Assembly: GCF_030408575.1 (NCBI RefSeq)
Contig: NZ_CP047047.1
Span: 124,001-188,000, forward strand
DNA: 64,000 bases
Direction: 5' to 3'
DNA from: Corynebacterium auris
GTDB taxonomy: Bacteria; Actinomycetota; Actinomycetes; Mycobacteriales; Mycobacteriaceae
Positions 43,713 through 55,415 of the stretch are shown piece after piece. Positions within the stretch are counted from its first letter, which is position 1, and every line of letters begins with the position of its first letter. The translations under genes and the position numbers were made by a program. Below the pieces are notes generated by a model, which ran no database searches, had not been told where the DNA came from, and was given only the letters and a program-made list of their open reading frames with translations.

Positions 43713-43739
43713 GCCCGGCCGGAAGCGGCCGGGCTTTTT
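43713..43739 (+). terminator. Rho-independent terminator between ybaB and recR
   Basis: Stem GCCCGGCCG (43713-43721), loop GAAG, CGGCCGGGC (43726-43734), then TTTTT. It sits 23 bp before the recR start, so recR needs read-through or its own promoter. Confidence 0.85.
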
Positions 43740-43762
43740 CAACGTTAAAGGAGGGCACCCGA

Positions 43763-44389
43763 ATGTTCGAAGGACCGCTGCAGGACCTCATCGACGAGCT
43801 GTCCAGGCTGCCCGGGGTCGGCCCCAAAAGCGCCCAACGGATCGCCTTCCATTTGCTCGCAACGGACCCCGAGGACGTCGATAGGCTCACTGCTGCCCTG
43901 ACCGCGGTGCGCGACGGCGTGACCTTCTGCCGGATCTGCAACAACGTCTCGCGCGAGGACATCTGCCGCATCTGCGCGGACTCCGGCCGAGACCGCGGCC
44001 TCGTGTGCGTCGTTGAAGACGCCAAAGACATCCAGGTCATCGAGCGCACCGGCGAATACCGCGGGCGCTACCACGTGCTCGGCGGGGCGCTGGACCCCCT
44101 GGCCAACGTCGGCCCGCGCGATCTGGCGATCGCCCCGCTTTTGCAGCGCATCGGCGGGGTCCTCGACGACGTGGCGGGCCAGGACGCCCCGACCATCGAG
44201 GAGGTCATCCTCGCCACCGACCCCGACACTGAGGGCGAAGCTACGGCCTCCTACCTGGCGCGCCTGCTCAAGGACTTCCCGGACCTGACCGTGTCGCGGC
44301 TCGCCTCCGGGATGCCGCTCGGGGGCGACCTCGAATTCGTGGACGAGCTCACCCTGTCGCGCGCGTTGAGTGGGCGGCTGAAGATGTAG
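43763..44389 (+). CDS. recR: Recombination protein RecR
   Basis: 208-aa RecR of the RecFOR gap-repair pathway. Helix-hairpin-helix [20 protein letters not shown], zinc motif [16 protein letters not shown] (all four Cys), and TOPRIM domain with [19 protein letters not shown] and [19 protein letters not shown] lies before the ATG. Confidence 0.96.
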   Translation: MFEGPLQDLIDELSRLPGVGPKSAQRIAFHLLATDPEDVDRLTAALTAVRDGVTFCRICNNVSREDICRICADSGRDRGLVCVVEDAKDIQVIERTGEYRGRYHVLGGALDPLANVGPRDLAIAPLLQRIGGVLDDVAGQDAPTIEEVILATDPDTEGEATASYLARLLKDFPDLTVSRLASGMPLGGDLEFVDELTLSRALSGRLKM

Positions 44390-44405
44390 GAGGGGTTTGG
44401 GCTGT

Positions 44406-44507
44406 CGCTGGGGTCGACCACGGTCGACCGCAGCGTTTTTGGGTGTTGCGTGACCTGGGGTTTTGTGTGCGGGTTTTCGCTGGGGTCGACCACGGTCGAC
44501 CCCAACG
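44406..44507. repeat. Two 30-bp palindromes between recR and gatD
   Basis: Each has arms beginning CGCTGGGGTCGACC, a 2-nt AC centre, and a right arm starting GGTCGACC: 44406-44435 and 44478-44507, each with one mismatch between arms. A 25-bp stretch is identical in both (44405-44429 and 44477-44501), 72 bp apart. The first is followed by TTTTT and can terminate recR. Repeated palindromes of this kind resemble REP elements. They fill the gap between convergent recR and gatD. Confidence 0.8.
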
Positions 44508-44544
44508 CACGCGACCCCCGGGGCAACCCCCACCACAGGCGCGG

Positions 44545-45264
44545 TTAGCGCAGGCGCTCCATGCGTAGCCTGTCGATCAGCGTGAGCTCGAGCGGCTCGA
44601 GGTCCTCCAGCCGCATGTCCAGGGCGTTGGCCAACAGCAGGTCGGCTAGCTGCGGGTTGCGCGCAAGCGCGGGGCCGTGCATGTAGGTGGCCACGACGCT
44701 GCCCTGGACGACGCCCTCCACGGAGGCCTCGGAGGTGTTACCTACGCCGTGGCTGACCTTGCCCAGGGCGTGGGCTTCGGGGCCGAGGACGGTGCCACCC
44801 AGGTGGTTTTCAAAGCCGGTCAAAGGCTCGGTGAGCTCGGAGGTGATGCCGGCGCGGGTGGGCAGGGAGGACACTTCGCCGATGGCGCGGGTGTCCATGG
44901 CGGATGTGGTGGCGTCGATAAGCCCGATGCCCTCGACCGTCTGGCCGTGGGCGGTGAAGGTGCGGCCGAGGACCTGCATGCCGGCGCACACGGCGAAGAT
45001 GGGCCTGCCGTCCGCGGCCGCGGCCTGGAGGCCGGGGACCGCGGCAAGGCGGGCCGCGGCAATGACCTGGGCGGAGTCCTCGCCGCCGCCGATGGTGTAG
45101 ACGTCGCAGTCGGCGGGGATGTCGTCGCTGAGCAGAAAGTGCTCTATTTCGGCGCCGATGCCGCGCATGCGCGCGCGCTGGCGCAGGACAAGTGCGTTGC
45201 CGTCGTCGCCGTAGGTGCCCAGCACGTCCGGCAGGACAAGTCCGATGCGAAGGGTCTTAGGCAC
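44545..45264 (-). CDS. gatD: Lipid II isoglutaminyl synthase, glutaminase subunit GatD
   Basis: Class I glutamine amidotransferase that supplies ammonia to MurT for amidation of D-isoglutamate in lipid II. 239 aa from a GTG at 45262-45264. Nucleophile Cys in FAVCAGMQVLG, and catalytic His in ATYMHGPAL; TIGGGEDSAQ is the GatD-specific loop. The start overlaps the end of murT by 8 bp, so the two subunits are coupled. Confidence 0.95.
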   Translation of the reverse strand: MPKTLRIGLVLPDVLGTYGDDGNALVLRQRARMRGIGAEIEHFLLSDDIPADCDVYTIGGGEDSAQVIAAARLAAVPGLQAAAADGRPIFAVCAGMQVLGRTFTAHGQTVEGIGLIDATTSAMDTRAIGEVSSLPTRAGITSELTEPLTGFENHLGGTVLGPEAHALGKVSHGVGNTSEASVEGVVQGSVVATYMHGPALARNPQLADLLLANALDMRLEDLEPLELTLIDRLRMERLR

Positions 45265-46537
45265 GGTAGTCCTCCTCCTTGCTCAGGGCCTTCTTCAGGT
45301 CGCGGAAGGCCGTGTAGTTGGCCAGCACCTCGACGCGCCCGGGTGGGCAGGCGCGGATGGCGGCGACGGGGTCGTGGATGAGCTCGTGGTCGATGTCGGC
45401 GTAAAGCAGGCGCACCGCGAGGTCGGTGCCGCGCTCGCCGGCGGCCTTGACGGAGATGCCGGAGAAGTCCTCGAACTTCACGTCCCACAGCCAGGACAGG
45501 TCTTCACCGTCGGCGACCTGGCCGTTGACGGCGATGACCAGGCCGTCCGCGTCGCGGTCGACCATGGACAGCGCTTCCTGCCACCCGGCCGGGTTCTTGG
45601 CCAAAAGCAGGTGGATGTCGTGCTCGCTCAGGTGCACCGTGGAGTAGCGCCCGGCGACGTTGTCCACGCTTTCCGCGGCCGCGACGGCTTTGTCCAGGGG
45701 CACGTCGAAGGCCTCCACGGCGGCGGCGATCGCCTGCGCGGCGTTGCCCCGGTTGGCGCGGCCCGGCAGGGTGAGGTTCAGCTCGACCTCGCCCTGCGGG
45801 GTGACCAGGTGCGTGTCGGTGACCGCGTAGGTGGGGGTGGGGCGGCGGAACTCGCGGCCGTCGGGAAGCTTTTCGGTGGCGTACCAGTCCTCCCCGTCCG
45901 GGGTGCGCACGATGTAGCCGGCGGAGCGGGGATTGGTCACGGAGTCGCCCACCCACCCCGCGCCCGCGGAGACCCACACCACGTTCGGGTGGTCGAAGGC
46001 GACGGAGGTGATGAGCACGTCGTCGCAGTTAGCAACGACGGTCATGTCAGGGTGCTCCTCCACGGCGGCGCGCAGGGCGCGCTCGATCTTGTTGATCTCG
46101 CCCACTCGGTCGAGCTGGTCGCGCGAGAGGTTGAGCAACACCACAGCCTGCGGGGCAAGCCGCTTGGCGACGTGGGGCACGTGCAGCTCGTCGACCTCGA
46201 GCGCGATGTGGGTGGCATCAGGGGAGGCCATGAGCGCCGAGATGATGCCGGCGTCCATGTTGTCGCCGCCCTCGTTGGTGGCCACAGCGTAGCTGCTGCG
46301 CAGGGCCTGCGCGAGCATTCGCGTTGTGGTGGATTTGCCGTTCGTGCCGGTGACCAGCGCGGCGGGGCGCCGCCCGCCGAGCGAGTCCATGATGGAGGGG
46401 TCGATGGCCCCGGCGACCAGCCCGCCGATCATCCCGCCGGCGCCCCGGCCGGTGGCGCGCGAGGCGGTGGTGGCGAGCCGCGCGGCGGTCAGCGCGGCGC
46501 GGGTGCGCAGACGGGCGAGGGTGCCTTTGTCAGTCAT
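45257..46537 (-). CDS. murT: Lipid II isoglutaminyl synthase, MurT subunit, zinc-ribbon cysteines absent
   Basis: Mur-ligase-fold ATPase that activates the D-glutamate carboxylate of lipid II. 426 aa. P-loop VTGTNGKST (62-70), central ligase domain, and C-terminal DUF1727 domain (ending FRDLKKALSKEEDYRA). Most MurT proteins carry a four-cysteine zinc ribbon in the middle domain, of the form CPxCG...WYCxxC. Here the matching stretch (about residues 202-225) reads NPRSAG...DWYATEKL, with all four cysteines replaced. All catalytic motifs remain. ATG at 46535-46537; 10 bp after the exonuclease-like gene. Confidence 0.94.
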   Translation of the reverse strand: MTDKGTLARLRTRAALTAARLATTASRATGRGAGGMIGGLVAGAIDPSIMDSLGGRRPAALVTGTNGKSTTTRMLAQALRSSYAVATNEGGDNMDAGIISALMASPDATHIALEVDELHVPHVAKRLAPQAVVLLNLSRDQLDRVGEINKIERALRAAVEEHPDMTVVANCDDVLITSVAFDHPNVVWVSAGAGWVGDSVTNPRSAGYIVRTPDGEDWYATEKLPDGREFRRPTPTYAVTDTHLVTPQGEVELNLTLPGRANRGNAAQAIAAAVEAFDVPLDKAVAAAESVDNVAGRYSTVHLSEHDIHLLLAKNPAGWQEALSMVDRDADGLVIAVNGQVADGEDLSWLWDVKFEDFSGISVKAAGERGTDLAVRLLYADIDHELIHDPVAAIRACPPGRVEVLANYTAFRDLKKALSKEEDYRA

Positions 46538-46547
46538 GGGCTATACG

Positions 46548-47576
46548 TTAGACCCCTCCCGCGACGGAGCGTTGCTCTGGCGCGGGCACGGCGGCGAAAA
46601 ACTCCTCGGCGGAGATCACGGGGATGCCCTTGCGGTGGCCGTGCATGGTCTTGCCGCGCAGCTTCGCGCCTTTGGCCACGGCGTCGGAGACCACCAGCGA
46701 GGTCTTCCGAGTGAGCTTTTCCGAGTAGCTCAGGCCCGCGTCAAGCGCGGCGCCGATGATCTCGTCGGGCTCGACGCGCACGTCGTCGGATACCACCACC
46801 TCCATGCCGGGGCGCAGCCCCTCGGCGGGGGAGTACAGCCCCGGGTTCTCGGCCGGGGCGTCCTCCTTGTCGGCGTCGACACGCAGGCGGCTGCGCTGCA
46901 GGCCGAAACGGTCGGCGGTCAGCTCCTCCGGGGTGCGCACCGAGAGTGCGCCGCGGGAGCGCAGCTCGAGGTAGGTGGCCACGATGGTCAGCGTCAATTC
47001 GCGGGAGGTCTCCTCTTCCGGCCGCTGGGCCCGCTCCACCGTGGCGGTCGGCTCGTCCGCCTCAACGCCGACGAGCCGGGCGAGCGCGCCGACGCGCAGG
47101 TCCTCGGGCACAATCCCGCCGCGCCGGGCGCTGGCCAGGGTGTCCACGATCTCGGTGGGGCGCGGGACGTGGCCGACGCGCTGGCGCCGCCGCCCGTTGC
47201 GGCGGTTGCGCGAGCGGTTCGCCCGCGCCGCGGCGTTCATGGCGCGACGCGCCTCCGAGACAATGAAACCCCAGGTAAAGGAGGTGTCGTGGGTGACGAG
47301 CGTGCGGGCGTCGAAAAGCTTGTCCAGCGTCTTGAGGTGGCGCGAAAAGCGCGGCGCCTGCCCGACGTCCCCCGGCTCGAGGCCGTGCGTGTGCCGCGGC
47401 CCCGGGTCCTCGCCGGGGTTGAACACGATGTGCAGGTCCTCGCCGACCCGGCCGGAGTCATCGAAGGCGACGGCGTCGAGCGAAATCAGGCGCGCCGTCG
47501 TCGGGTGGATGCCCGTGGCCTGGACGTATACCGCCACGTAGGGGTAGTCCTCGGGGTCGGTCTGCGGAGCGCTCAT
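46548..47576 (-). CDS. DnaQ/epsilon-like exonuclease-fold protein with C-terminal BRCT domain, catalytic residues lost
   Basis: 342 aa. The N-terminal domain has the DEDD exonuclease fold, but the first motif, normally VxDxETTG, is VAVYVQATG: Y17 and Q19 replace the metal-binding Asp and Glu. The second motif, normally HNxxFD, is THDTSFTW. Residues ~265-335 form a BRCT domain (RPGMEVVVSDDV, TSLVVSDAVAKGAKLRGKTMH, IPVISAEEFFAAV). It is therefore probably a binding or scaffold protein, not a nuclease. Annotation pipelines would call it a polymerase III epsilon subunit. First gene of the run leading to murT-gatD. Confidence 0.85.
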   Translation of the reverse strand: MSAPQTDPEDYPYVAVYVQATGIHPTTARLISLDAVAFDDSGRVGEDLHIVFNPGEDPGPRHTHGLEPGDVGQAPRFSRHLKTLDKLFDARTLVTHDTSFTWGFIVSEARRAMNAAARANRSRNRRNGRRRQRVGHVPRPTEIVDTLASARRGGIVPEDLRVGALARLVGVEADEPTATVERAQRPEEETSRELTLTIVATYLELRSRGALSVRTPEELTADRFGLQRSRLRVDADKEDAPAENPGLYSPAEGLRPGMEVVVSDDVRVEPDEIIGAALDAGLSYSEKLTRKTSLVVSDAVAKGAKLRGKTMHGHRKGIPVISAEEFFAAVPAPEQRSVAGGV

Positions 47577-47632
47577 TGCTCAGAGTCTAGTTGCCCCGCA
47601 GAGCATGCTTGACGACGCCCCAAAAGCGCGCC

Positions 47633-49540
<1,908 letters not shown>

Positions 49541-49615
49541 TTAGGTAAGGGCCTGATTCCCGCCGCGGCGTAGAAGGAGAAGTAGCCCGAACAGGCTCCG
49601 CCGTGCCAATGACAT
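49541..49615 (-). CDS. Leucine leader peptide of leuA (24 aa)
   Basis: Short frame MSLARRSLFGLLLLLRRG... ending at TAA 49541-49543. Eight of 24 residues are leucine, five in a row, encoded CTA CTT CTC CTT CTA, mostly codons that are rare in this GC-rich genome (which prefers CTG/CTC). A TATGAT box at 49623-49628 ends 7 bp before the ATG, so the transcript would begin at the start codon. Two in-frame upstream ATGs overlap that box and are unlikely. Stalling at the leucine codons would report low leucyl-tRNA. Confidence 0.8.
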   Translation of the reverse strand: MSLARRSLFGLLLLLRRGGNQALT

Positions 49616-49622
49616 ACGCCAC

Positions 49623-49651
49623 ATCATAGTCGGGCAGTGGCGCGGCGCAAC
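49623..49651 (-). promoter_or_regulatory. Promoter of the leuA leader
   Basis: On the minus strand TTGCGC (about 49645-49650), 16 bp, TATGAT (49623-49628). Start of transcription is expected at or next to the leader peptide ATG. Confidence 0.6.
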
Positions 49652-49961
49652 AGGGTCGGTTGAGAACTGTGTGTTTCCGGGGAAGTGCGGGACGGAGACG
49701 TCATCAACTCGGAGGTCTACTTCGCGCCCTGTTCTGCTTAGATGCGCGCGGGCAGAGAAGGGGCTCGGCGCCCTTGTGGTGGCCGCGCTGGAACCGGCAT
49801 TTTTCTGCCCAGCCACGGACGACCTCGACTGAGCAGTTCACGCGCGACGCCGTCTCGTCAGACGAGTCGATCCCTGCAGCGACGATCAACGAGACCCGCA
49901 ACTTTCTGCGCACCCGGGTAAACACTTTCGGAACCGGCATTACCACCAGCGCACCCCCCGG
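49652..49961. other. Intergenic region, no supported gene
   Basis: About 310 bp between the leuA promoter and the end of the DMT transporter. A minus-strand 80-codon frame (49704-49946, MVMPVPKVFTRVRRKLRVSL...) has no ribosome-binding site and basic/serine-rich composition; it overlaps other equally long frames. I cannot support a gene. Confidence 0.5.
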
Positions 49962-50822
49962 CTACGGCACGGGCCGGCGCGAGAGCATGGCGGTCGCCCC
50001 GACCATCCCGGCGATTGCGGCGCACAGCAGCACCCAGCCGAAGGGCAGGGACAGTGCCGCGAAGCTTTCGCCGAGCAGGACGTGGCCCAGCGCCAGCGCC
50101 ACGAGCGGCTCGCCGATCTTCATCGCGGGCAGGGAGCGCGAGAGGATACCCGCCCCGAAGGCGTACTGCTGCACCGCGGTGCCGATGACAGCGGTGGCCA
50201 GCAGTGCCCAGAACTGCCAGGTTGTCAGGAGCGTGTCCAGCCCGCCGGCGGTGAAGGCGTCCACCGAGACCTTGGCGAAGACGGCGACGAAGCCGAAGGT
50301 GGCGCCGCAGACGATCCCGTACAGGAGCGCTTTGGTGGGGGCGGGGGTGGGGCGTCGATAAGCAACTGCGAATAGCGTCCCGCATGTGGCGGTGCCGATC
50401 GCGATGGCGGCGAGCCACTCCCAGGCCGGGCCGAGCCGCTCGCCGGGCAGCGGGCGGCCGAAGAGAACGAGCACACCCACGCAGAGTGTGAGCACGAGGC
50501 TCCAGAACGCCTCGTCAGCCTCCATGTGCCGCCGCTCCACCCGCGCCGACAGCGCGAGCGTGAGCATGAGCGAGAGCGTGAGCACGGGCTGCACCACCAG
50601 CAGGGAACCAAAGGCGAGGGCGAGGGCCTGGACGGCGTAGGCGCCGAAGGCCAGGGCGATGGACAGCCACCAGCCGGGGGTGCTTAACGACGTCAAAGGG
50701 GACGCATTTGCCTCCCACTGGCCGAGCCCGGCGCGCACGATGTGGTGGCGCCAGACGGTGCCCGCAGCGATCATCGCCGCCGAGAGGAGCGCAAGGAAGA
50801 CGGCGAGGGCGTTGCTGTGCAC
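49962..50822 (-). CDS. DMT-family (EamA-like) membrane transporter
   Basis: 286 aa with ten predicted helices in two halves, the layout of drug/metabolite transporters (ALAVFLALLSAAMIAAGTVW, WWLSIALAFGAYAVQALALAFG, LLVVQPVLTLSLMLTLALSA; second half KALLYGIVCGATFGFVAVFA ... FGWVLLCAAIAGMVGATAML). Start GTG at 50820-50822. Substrate unknown. Divergent from lysC, with which related corynebacteria keep it as a neighbour. Confidence 0.85.
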   Translation of the reverse strand: MHSNALAVFLALLSAAMIAAGTVWRHHIVRAGLGQWEANASPLTSLSTPGWWLSIALAFGAYAVQALALAFGSLLVVQPVLTLSLMLTLALSARVERRHMEADEAFWSLVLTLCVGVLVLFGRPLPGERLGPAWEWLAAIAIGTATCGTLFAVAYRRPTPAPTKALLYGIVCGATFGFVAVFAKVSVDAFTAGGLDTLLTTWQFWALLATAVIGTAVQQYAFGAGILSRSLPAMKIGEPLVALALGHVLLGESFAALSLPFGWVLLCAAIAGMVGATAMLSRRPVP

Positions 50823-50897
50823 GCGTTCAACCTTAGGGGCGGGCGTCGGTCACTGAATACTTTTCACCTTTCTCTCCCCTGGTCTCGGGCGGCCTAG

Positions 50898-50903
50898 TAC
50901 TAT
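50898..50903 (+). promoter_or_regulatory. -10 box of lysC
   Basis: TACTAT in CCTAGTACTATTGGAGCG, 45 bp before the lysC start. Transcription would begin near 50910, leaving a ~40-nt leader with no riboswitch-sized structure. Confidence 0.5.
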
Positions 50904-50948
50904 TGGAGCGCGGATTCCCGGAGCGTGAAGCGGAAGGTGGCTTAGCGA

Positions 50949-52214
50949 ATGGCATTGATCGTCCAGAAGTACGGAGGATCGTCCCTGGAAAGCGCGGAAC
51001 GCATCCGGGCAGTCGCGGAGCGCGTGGTCAACACGAAGCGGATGGGCCACGACGTCGTCGTGGTCTGCTCCGCGATGGGCGACACCACCGACGAGCTTCT
51101 GGACCTCGCCGCCCAGGTCAACCCGGTTCCCCCCGCCCGCGAGATGGACATGCTGCTCACCGCGGGCGAGCGCATCTCCAACTCGCTCGTCGCCATGGCC
51201 GTCGCCTCCTTCGGCGCCGAGGTGCAGTCCTTCACCGGCTCCCAGGCCGGCGTGATCACCACCGAGCGCCACGGCAACGCGAGGATCCTCGAGGTCACCC
51301 CGGGCCGCGTCCGGGAGGCGCTCGACCAGGGCAAGATCGCCATCGTGGCCGGCTTCCAGGGCGTCAACCGCGACACACGCGACGTGACCACCCTGGGCCG
51401 CGGCGGCTCGGACACCACGGCGGTGGCGCTCGCCGCGGCGCTCGGCGCCGACGAGTGCGAGATCTACTCGGACGTCGACGGCGTCTACACCGCCGACCCG
51501 CGCATCGTTCCCGACGCGCGCAAGCTTGAGCAGCTCTGCTTCGAGGAGATGCTGGAACTCGCGGCGTCCGGCTCGAAGATTCTGGTTCTGCGCAGCGTGG
51601 AGTACGCCCGCGCGTTCAACGTGCCCATGCGCGTCCGTTCGTCTTACAGCAACGACCCCGGCACCCTCGTCGCCGGAGCAATGGAGGATATCCCCGTGGA
51701 GGAAGCAGTACTGACCGGCGTGGCCACCGACGACTCGGAGGCGAAGATCACCATCCTCGGCATCCGGGACACCCCCGGCGAGGCCGCCAAGGTGTTCCGC
51801 GTGCTCGCGGACGCCGAAATCAACATCGATATGGTCCTGCAGAACATCTCCTCCCTGGAGAACAACAAGACCGACATCACCTTCACCCTGCCCAAAGCCG
51901 ACGGCAAGCGCGGCATGGAGCTGCTGGCCAGCCTGCAGGACACGGAGGACTGGGACGACCTGATCTACAACGACCAAATCGGTAAGGTCTCCCTCGTCGG
52001 AGCGGGTATGAAGTCCCACCCAGGGGTCACCGCGGACTTCGCCGAGGCGCTTCGCGACGCCGGGATCAACATCGAAATGATCACCACCTCGGAGATCCGC
52101 ATCACCGCCGTGGTCCGGCAGATCGACCTGGCCGAGGCGGCCCGCGCCCTGCACACCAAGTTCGAGCTCGGCGGCGACGAGCCGGCCGTGGTTTACGCCG
52201 GCACCGGCCGCTAA
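50949..52214 (+). CDS. lysC: Aspartokinase, alpha subunit
   Basis: 421-aa aspartate kinase, the entry to lysine, threonine and methionine synthesis. N-terminal [18 protein letters not shown] (kinase motif KYGGSS), [30 protein letters not shown]-terminal pair of ACT domains for lysine+threonine feedback ([28 protein letters not shown], and [17 protein letters not shown]). Same length as C. glutamicum LysC. An internal start produces the beta subunit. GGAAGGTGGCTTAGCG precedes the ATG. Operon with asd (24 bp gap). Confidence 0.97.
   Translation: MALIVQKYGGSSLESAERIRAVAERVVNTKRMGHDVVVVCSAMGDTTDELLDLAAQVNPVPPAREMDMLLTAGERISNSLVAMAVASFGAEVQSFTGSQAGVITTERHGNARILEVTPGRVREALDQGKIAIVAGFQGVNRDTRDVTTLGRGGSDTTAVALAAALGADECEIYSDVDGVYTADPRIVPDARKLEQLCFEEMLELAASGSKILVLRSVEYARAFNVPMRVRSSYSNDPGTLVAGAMEDIPVEEAVLTGVATDDSEAKITILGIRDTPGEAAKVFRVLADAEINIDMVLQNISSLENNKTDITFTLPKADGKRGMELLASLQDTEDWDDLIYNDQIGKVSLVGAGMKSHPGVTADFAEALRDAGINIEMITTSEIRITAVVRQIDLAEAARALHTKFELGGDEPAVVYAGTGR
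51681..52214 (+). CDS. lysC: Aspartokinase beta subunit (internal in-frame start)
   Basis: ATG at 51681 (codon 245 of lysC), preceded by CCGGAG, begins [17 protein letters not shown]. This aligns with the known beta-subunit start of C. glutamicum aspartokinase ([17 protein letters not shown]). It would give a 177-aa protein of only the two ACT domains, forming the alpha2-beta2 enzyme. Confidence 0.8.
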   Translation: MEDIPVEEAVLTGVATDDSEAKITILGIRDTPGEAAKVFRVLADAEINIDMVLQNISSLENNKTDITFTLPKADGKRGMELLASLQDTEDWDDLIYNDQIGKVSLVGAGMKSHPGVTADFAEALRDAGINIEMITTSEIRITAVVRQIDLAEAARALHTKFELGGDEPAVVYAGTGR

Positions 52215-53270
<1,056 letters not shown>

Positions 53271-53317
53271 CTGAGCGCTGGCGACTCCAAGAGGGCGACT
53301 AAAGAGCTACAGGCTGG

Positions 53318-53347
53318 TTGCAATACGGTAAAGACCGTAGCTAGAGT
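53318..53347 (+). promoter_or_regulatory. Promoter of the secreted protein gene
   Basis: TTGCAA (53318-53323), 18 bp, TAGAGT (53342-53347). The start codon follows 17-26 bp later without a Shine-Dalgarno. Confidence 0.5.
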
Positions 53348-53364
53348 TTGCCTTCCTGCCTAGC

Positions 53365-53868
53365 GTGAACACAATGGAAACCGTGACTTTTTCTCATCGT
53401 TCCACCCAGCGCGCTCGCGCCTGCGCGGCTGCGGTCGCGCTGCCTGTGGCGATGACGCTCGCGGCTCCCGCCCCCGCCATCGCCGCCGGTAGCAGTGACA
53501 CCACCACGGTGGTGTCTGTCTCCGGCACCGAGGACATCGAGGTCTCCGCCGGCGATACCGTCGCCTTCGACTCCACCCAGGGGCGCACCTTCGCCATCCC
53601 GGAGCAAGACGCCTCCGCCCTTCCCGCCGGCTGGAGTGTGATCCGCGGGGAGGACACCCTGCGCGTCACCGCCTCCGCCACGGCGCAGCCGAAGGAGTAC
53701 GCCACCATCGAGGTGGAGGATGCATCGGGCGAGAAGGGCACCTTCCGGGTCGTCGTCCGCGACGATGACCCGGAAGAGGAGAGCGCGCCCAGCTCGTCGG
53801 GTAGCAGCAGCTCCTCTAGCTGGATCGACCGCTTGGCCGGGCGAGTGGCCAGCCTCTTCGGCGTGTAG
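53365..53868 (+). CDS. Small secreted hypothetical protein
   Basis: 167-aa exported protein. Signal peptide ending APAPAIAAGSS. The mature part is a single beta-rich domain (TTVVSVSGTEDIEVSAGDTVAFD ... WSVIRGEDTLRVTASATAQPKEYATIEVEDASGEKGTFRVVVRDDD) of Ig-like or Rib-like pattern, then a serine-rich linker and a short amphipathic C-terminus WIDRLAGRVASLFGV. Function unknown. GTG 53365 and ATG 53374 are both possible starts. Ends before a strong bidirectional terminator. Confidence 0.8.
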   Translation: MNTMETVTFSHRSTQRARACAAAVALPVAMTLAAPAPAIAAGSSDTTTVVSVSGTEDIEVSAGDTVAFDSTQGRTFAIPEQDASALPAGWSVIRGEDTLRVTASATAQPKEYATIEVEDASGEKGTFRVVVRDDDPEEESAPSSSGSSSSSSWIDRLAGRVASLFGV

Positions 53869-53883
53869 CAGCGACCCACACGT

Positions 53884-53918
53884 AAAAAAACTCCAGGCCG
53901 GGCGGCCTGGAGTTTTTT
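53884..53918. terminator. Bidirectional Rho-independent terminator
   Basis: AAAAAA, stem ACTCCAGGCC (53890-53899), 4-nt loop, GGCCTGGAGT (53904-53913), then TTTTT. The A and T runs on both sides make it active in both directions, between the secreted protein gene and the convergent YkvI-type gene. Confidence 0.92.
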
Positions 53919-53927
53919 GTGCCCGCG

Positions 53928-55310
53928 CTACTTGTCTTTCTTGGTGGGCTCGGCGGGTTCCGTGGGTGGGTCGATGTCCTGCGCCGCCGTGACGTGCTCT
54001 TCGGGGCCGGAGGGCTCCGAGTAGGAGACGTACACGATTTCGCCTGACGGGTCATTGGGGTCGAAGTCAACCTCGTCGTCCTTGAGCAGCTCCTGGCCGA
54101 CCTCGTCCTCGATCGCCTCGATGAAGCTTGCGTCGGCCACGTTCGAGGACGCGGTGATCACTGCCAACTCGTCCCTGTTCTTCTTGGTGAAGCGCCGGCG
54201 CGGGTCGAGCTTGATCCGCGTCAGCTCGAGTGCCCGGCGGCGCCGGGTGCCCTCCTGGCGCAGAATCTGCGAACCGCGCAGCCAGGCGACCGAGACGACG
54301 ACGATGAGCACCACGCCCATGTAGCCGAGGACCGGGTAGACGTAGGAGACGAGGTTCTGGAAACCGGCGAAGGAGAGCACGAAGCCGAGCAGGCAGGCGG
54401 AGATGAAGATGACGCGGAACTTATCGGTGCGCCCGCGCGAGAGCCGCTTGCCCAGGGCGTAGAACATGCCGAGGGCGGTGGCGAAGATCATGCCGAAGAT
54501 GATGAACGACATGACCAGGCCGAGGGTGGGGTTGATCTCGTTGATGAGGGTCAGCGTCGGCATGTCCTGGCCGGCAACCGAGTCGACGGAGACGAGCAGC
54601 GCGCCGCACAGCAGCAGGAGCATGACGAGGTAGCCGAGCCCGCCGAGCGCGCCGCCGACGCCCGCCGCGCGCGGATCGAGGTAGTTGCCGCCGATGACGA
54701 TGGCCATTGAGGTCACACAGATGAAGTTCAGGCCCGTGTAGTTCAGCGAGGACACCCACCACGAAGGCAGGGTGGTGCTGACCTGCTCGGCGGACTGGTT
54801 CAGCGCCGTCCAATCCGGGGAAGCGTTAACGATGGTCCAGGTGCATCCGGCGACGACGAAGATCACGAGGAAAGGCGTGAGGAACCCGATGGCGCCCGTC
54901 ACCTTATCGACGTCCAGCATGCCGATCCCCATGACGAGAACGAGCATGATGAGGGCGCCTACCCACACCGGCAGGCCGAACTGCTGGTTCAGGTTGGACC
55001 CGGCGCCGGCGAACATGACAAAGCCGATGGAGAACAAGGTGGTGATTGTGGCGATGTCGAGGATCCAGGAGACGACTTTGCCGGAGATGCGGCCGAGCAC
55101 CTCCATGTGCTCCTGGGCCTGGAAGTAGCTGCCAAGCTCGAGCACGGAAATGCCGCCGATGAGCATGAGGGCGGCGCTGAGGATGGCGCCCCAGAAGCCC
55201 TGGGTGCCGAAGGCGACGAAGTACTGCATCGCCTCCTGGCCCGAGGCGAAACCCGCCCCGACGAGGACGCCGATGAAGGCGAAAGAAATACCGATTGCGT
55301 TCCTGAGCAT
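53928..55310 (-). CDS. YkvI-family membrane protein
   Basis: 460 aa with about ten helices of the YkvI family, a branch of the APC/LeuT-fold superfamily. N-terminal ISFAFIGVLVGAGFASGQEAMQYF holds the unwound first helix with the GAGFASGQE motif seen in the family. The last ~120 residues are a charged cytoplasmic tail (RRRRALELTRIKLDPRRRFTKKN, then acidic repeats ending TEPTKKDK). Substrate unknown. ATG at 55308-55310. Confidence 0.88.
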   Translation of the reverse strand: MLRNAIGISFAFIGVLVGAGFASGQEAMQYFVAFGTQGFWGAILSAALMLIGGISVLELGSYFQAQEHMEVLGRISGKVVSWILDIATITTLFSIGFVMFAGAGSNLNQQFGLPVWVGALIMLVLVMGIGMLDVDKVTGAIGFLTPFLVIFVVAGCTWTIVNASPDWTALNQSAEQVSTTLPSWWVSSLNYTGLNFICVTSMAIVIGGNYLDPRAAGVGGALGGLGYLVMLLLLCGALLVSVDSVAGQDMPTLTLINEINPTLGLVMSFIIFGMIFATALGMFYALGKRLSRGRTDKFRVIFISACLLGFVLSFAGFQNLVSYVYPVLGYMGVVLIVVVSVAWLRGSQILRQEGTRRRRALELTRIKLDPRRRFTKKNRDELAVITASSNVADASFIEAIEDEVGQELLKDDEVDFDPNDPSGEIVYVSYSEPSGPEEHVTAAQDIDPPTEPAEPTKKDK

Positions 55311-55415
55311 GGTGCGGTCGTGGCTCCGAAAAAAGAGGGCTGAAAGATTCTGACCGGGGTTATCTTAGTGGGCCGCACCCCGTTATGCGCCTTTGTGCAG
55401 GTTGTGTCGCTGCCC

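Noticed and set aside
49704-49946. 80-codon minus frame between leuA leader and the DMT transporter
   Set aside because: Overlapping alternative frames of similar length, no start signal, no recognisable domain.
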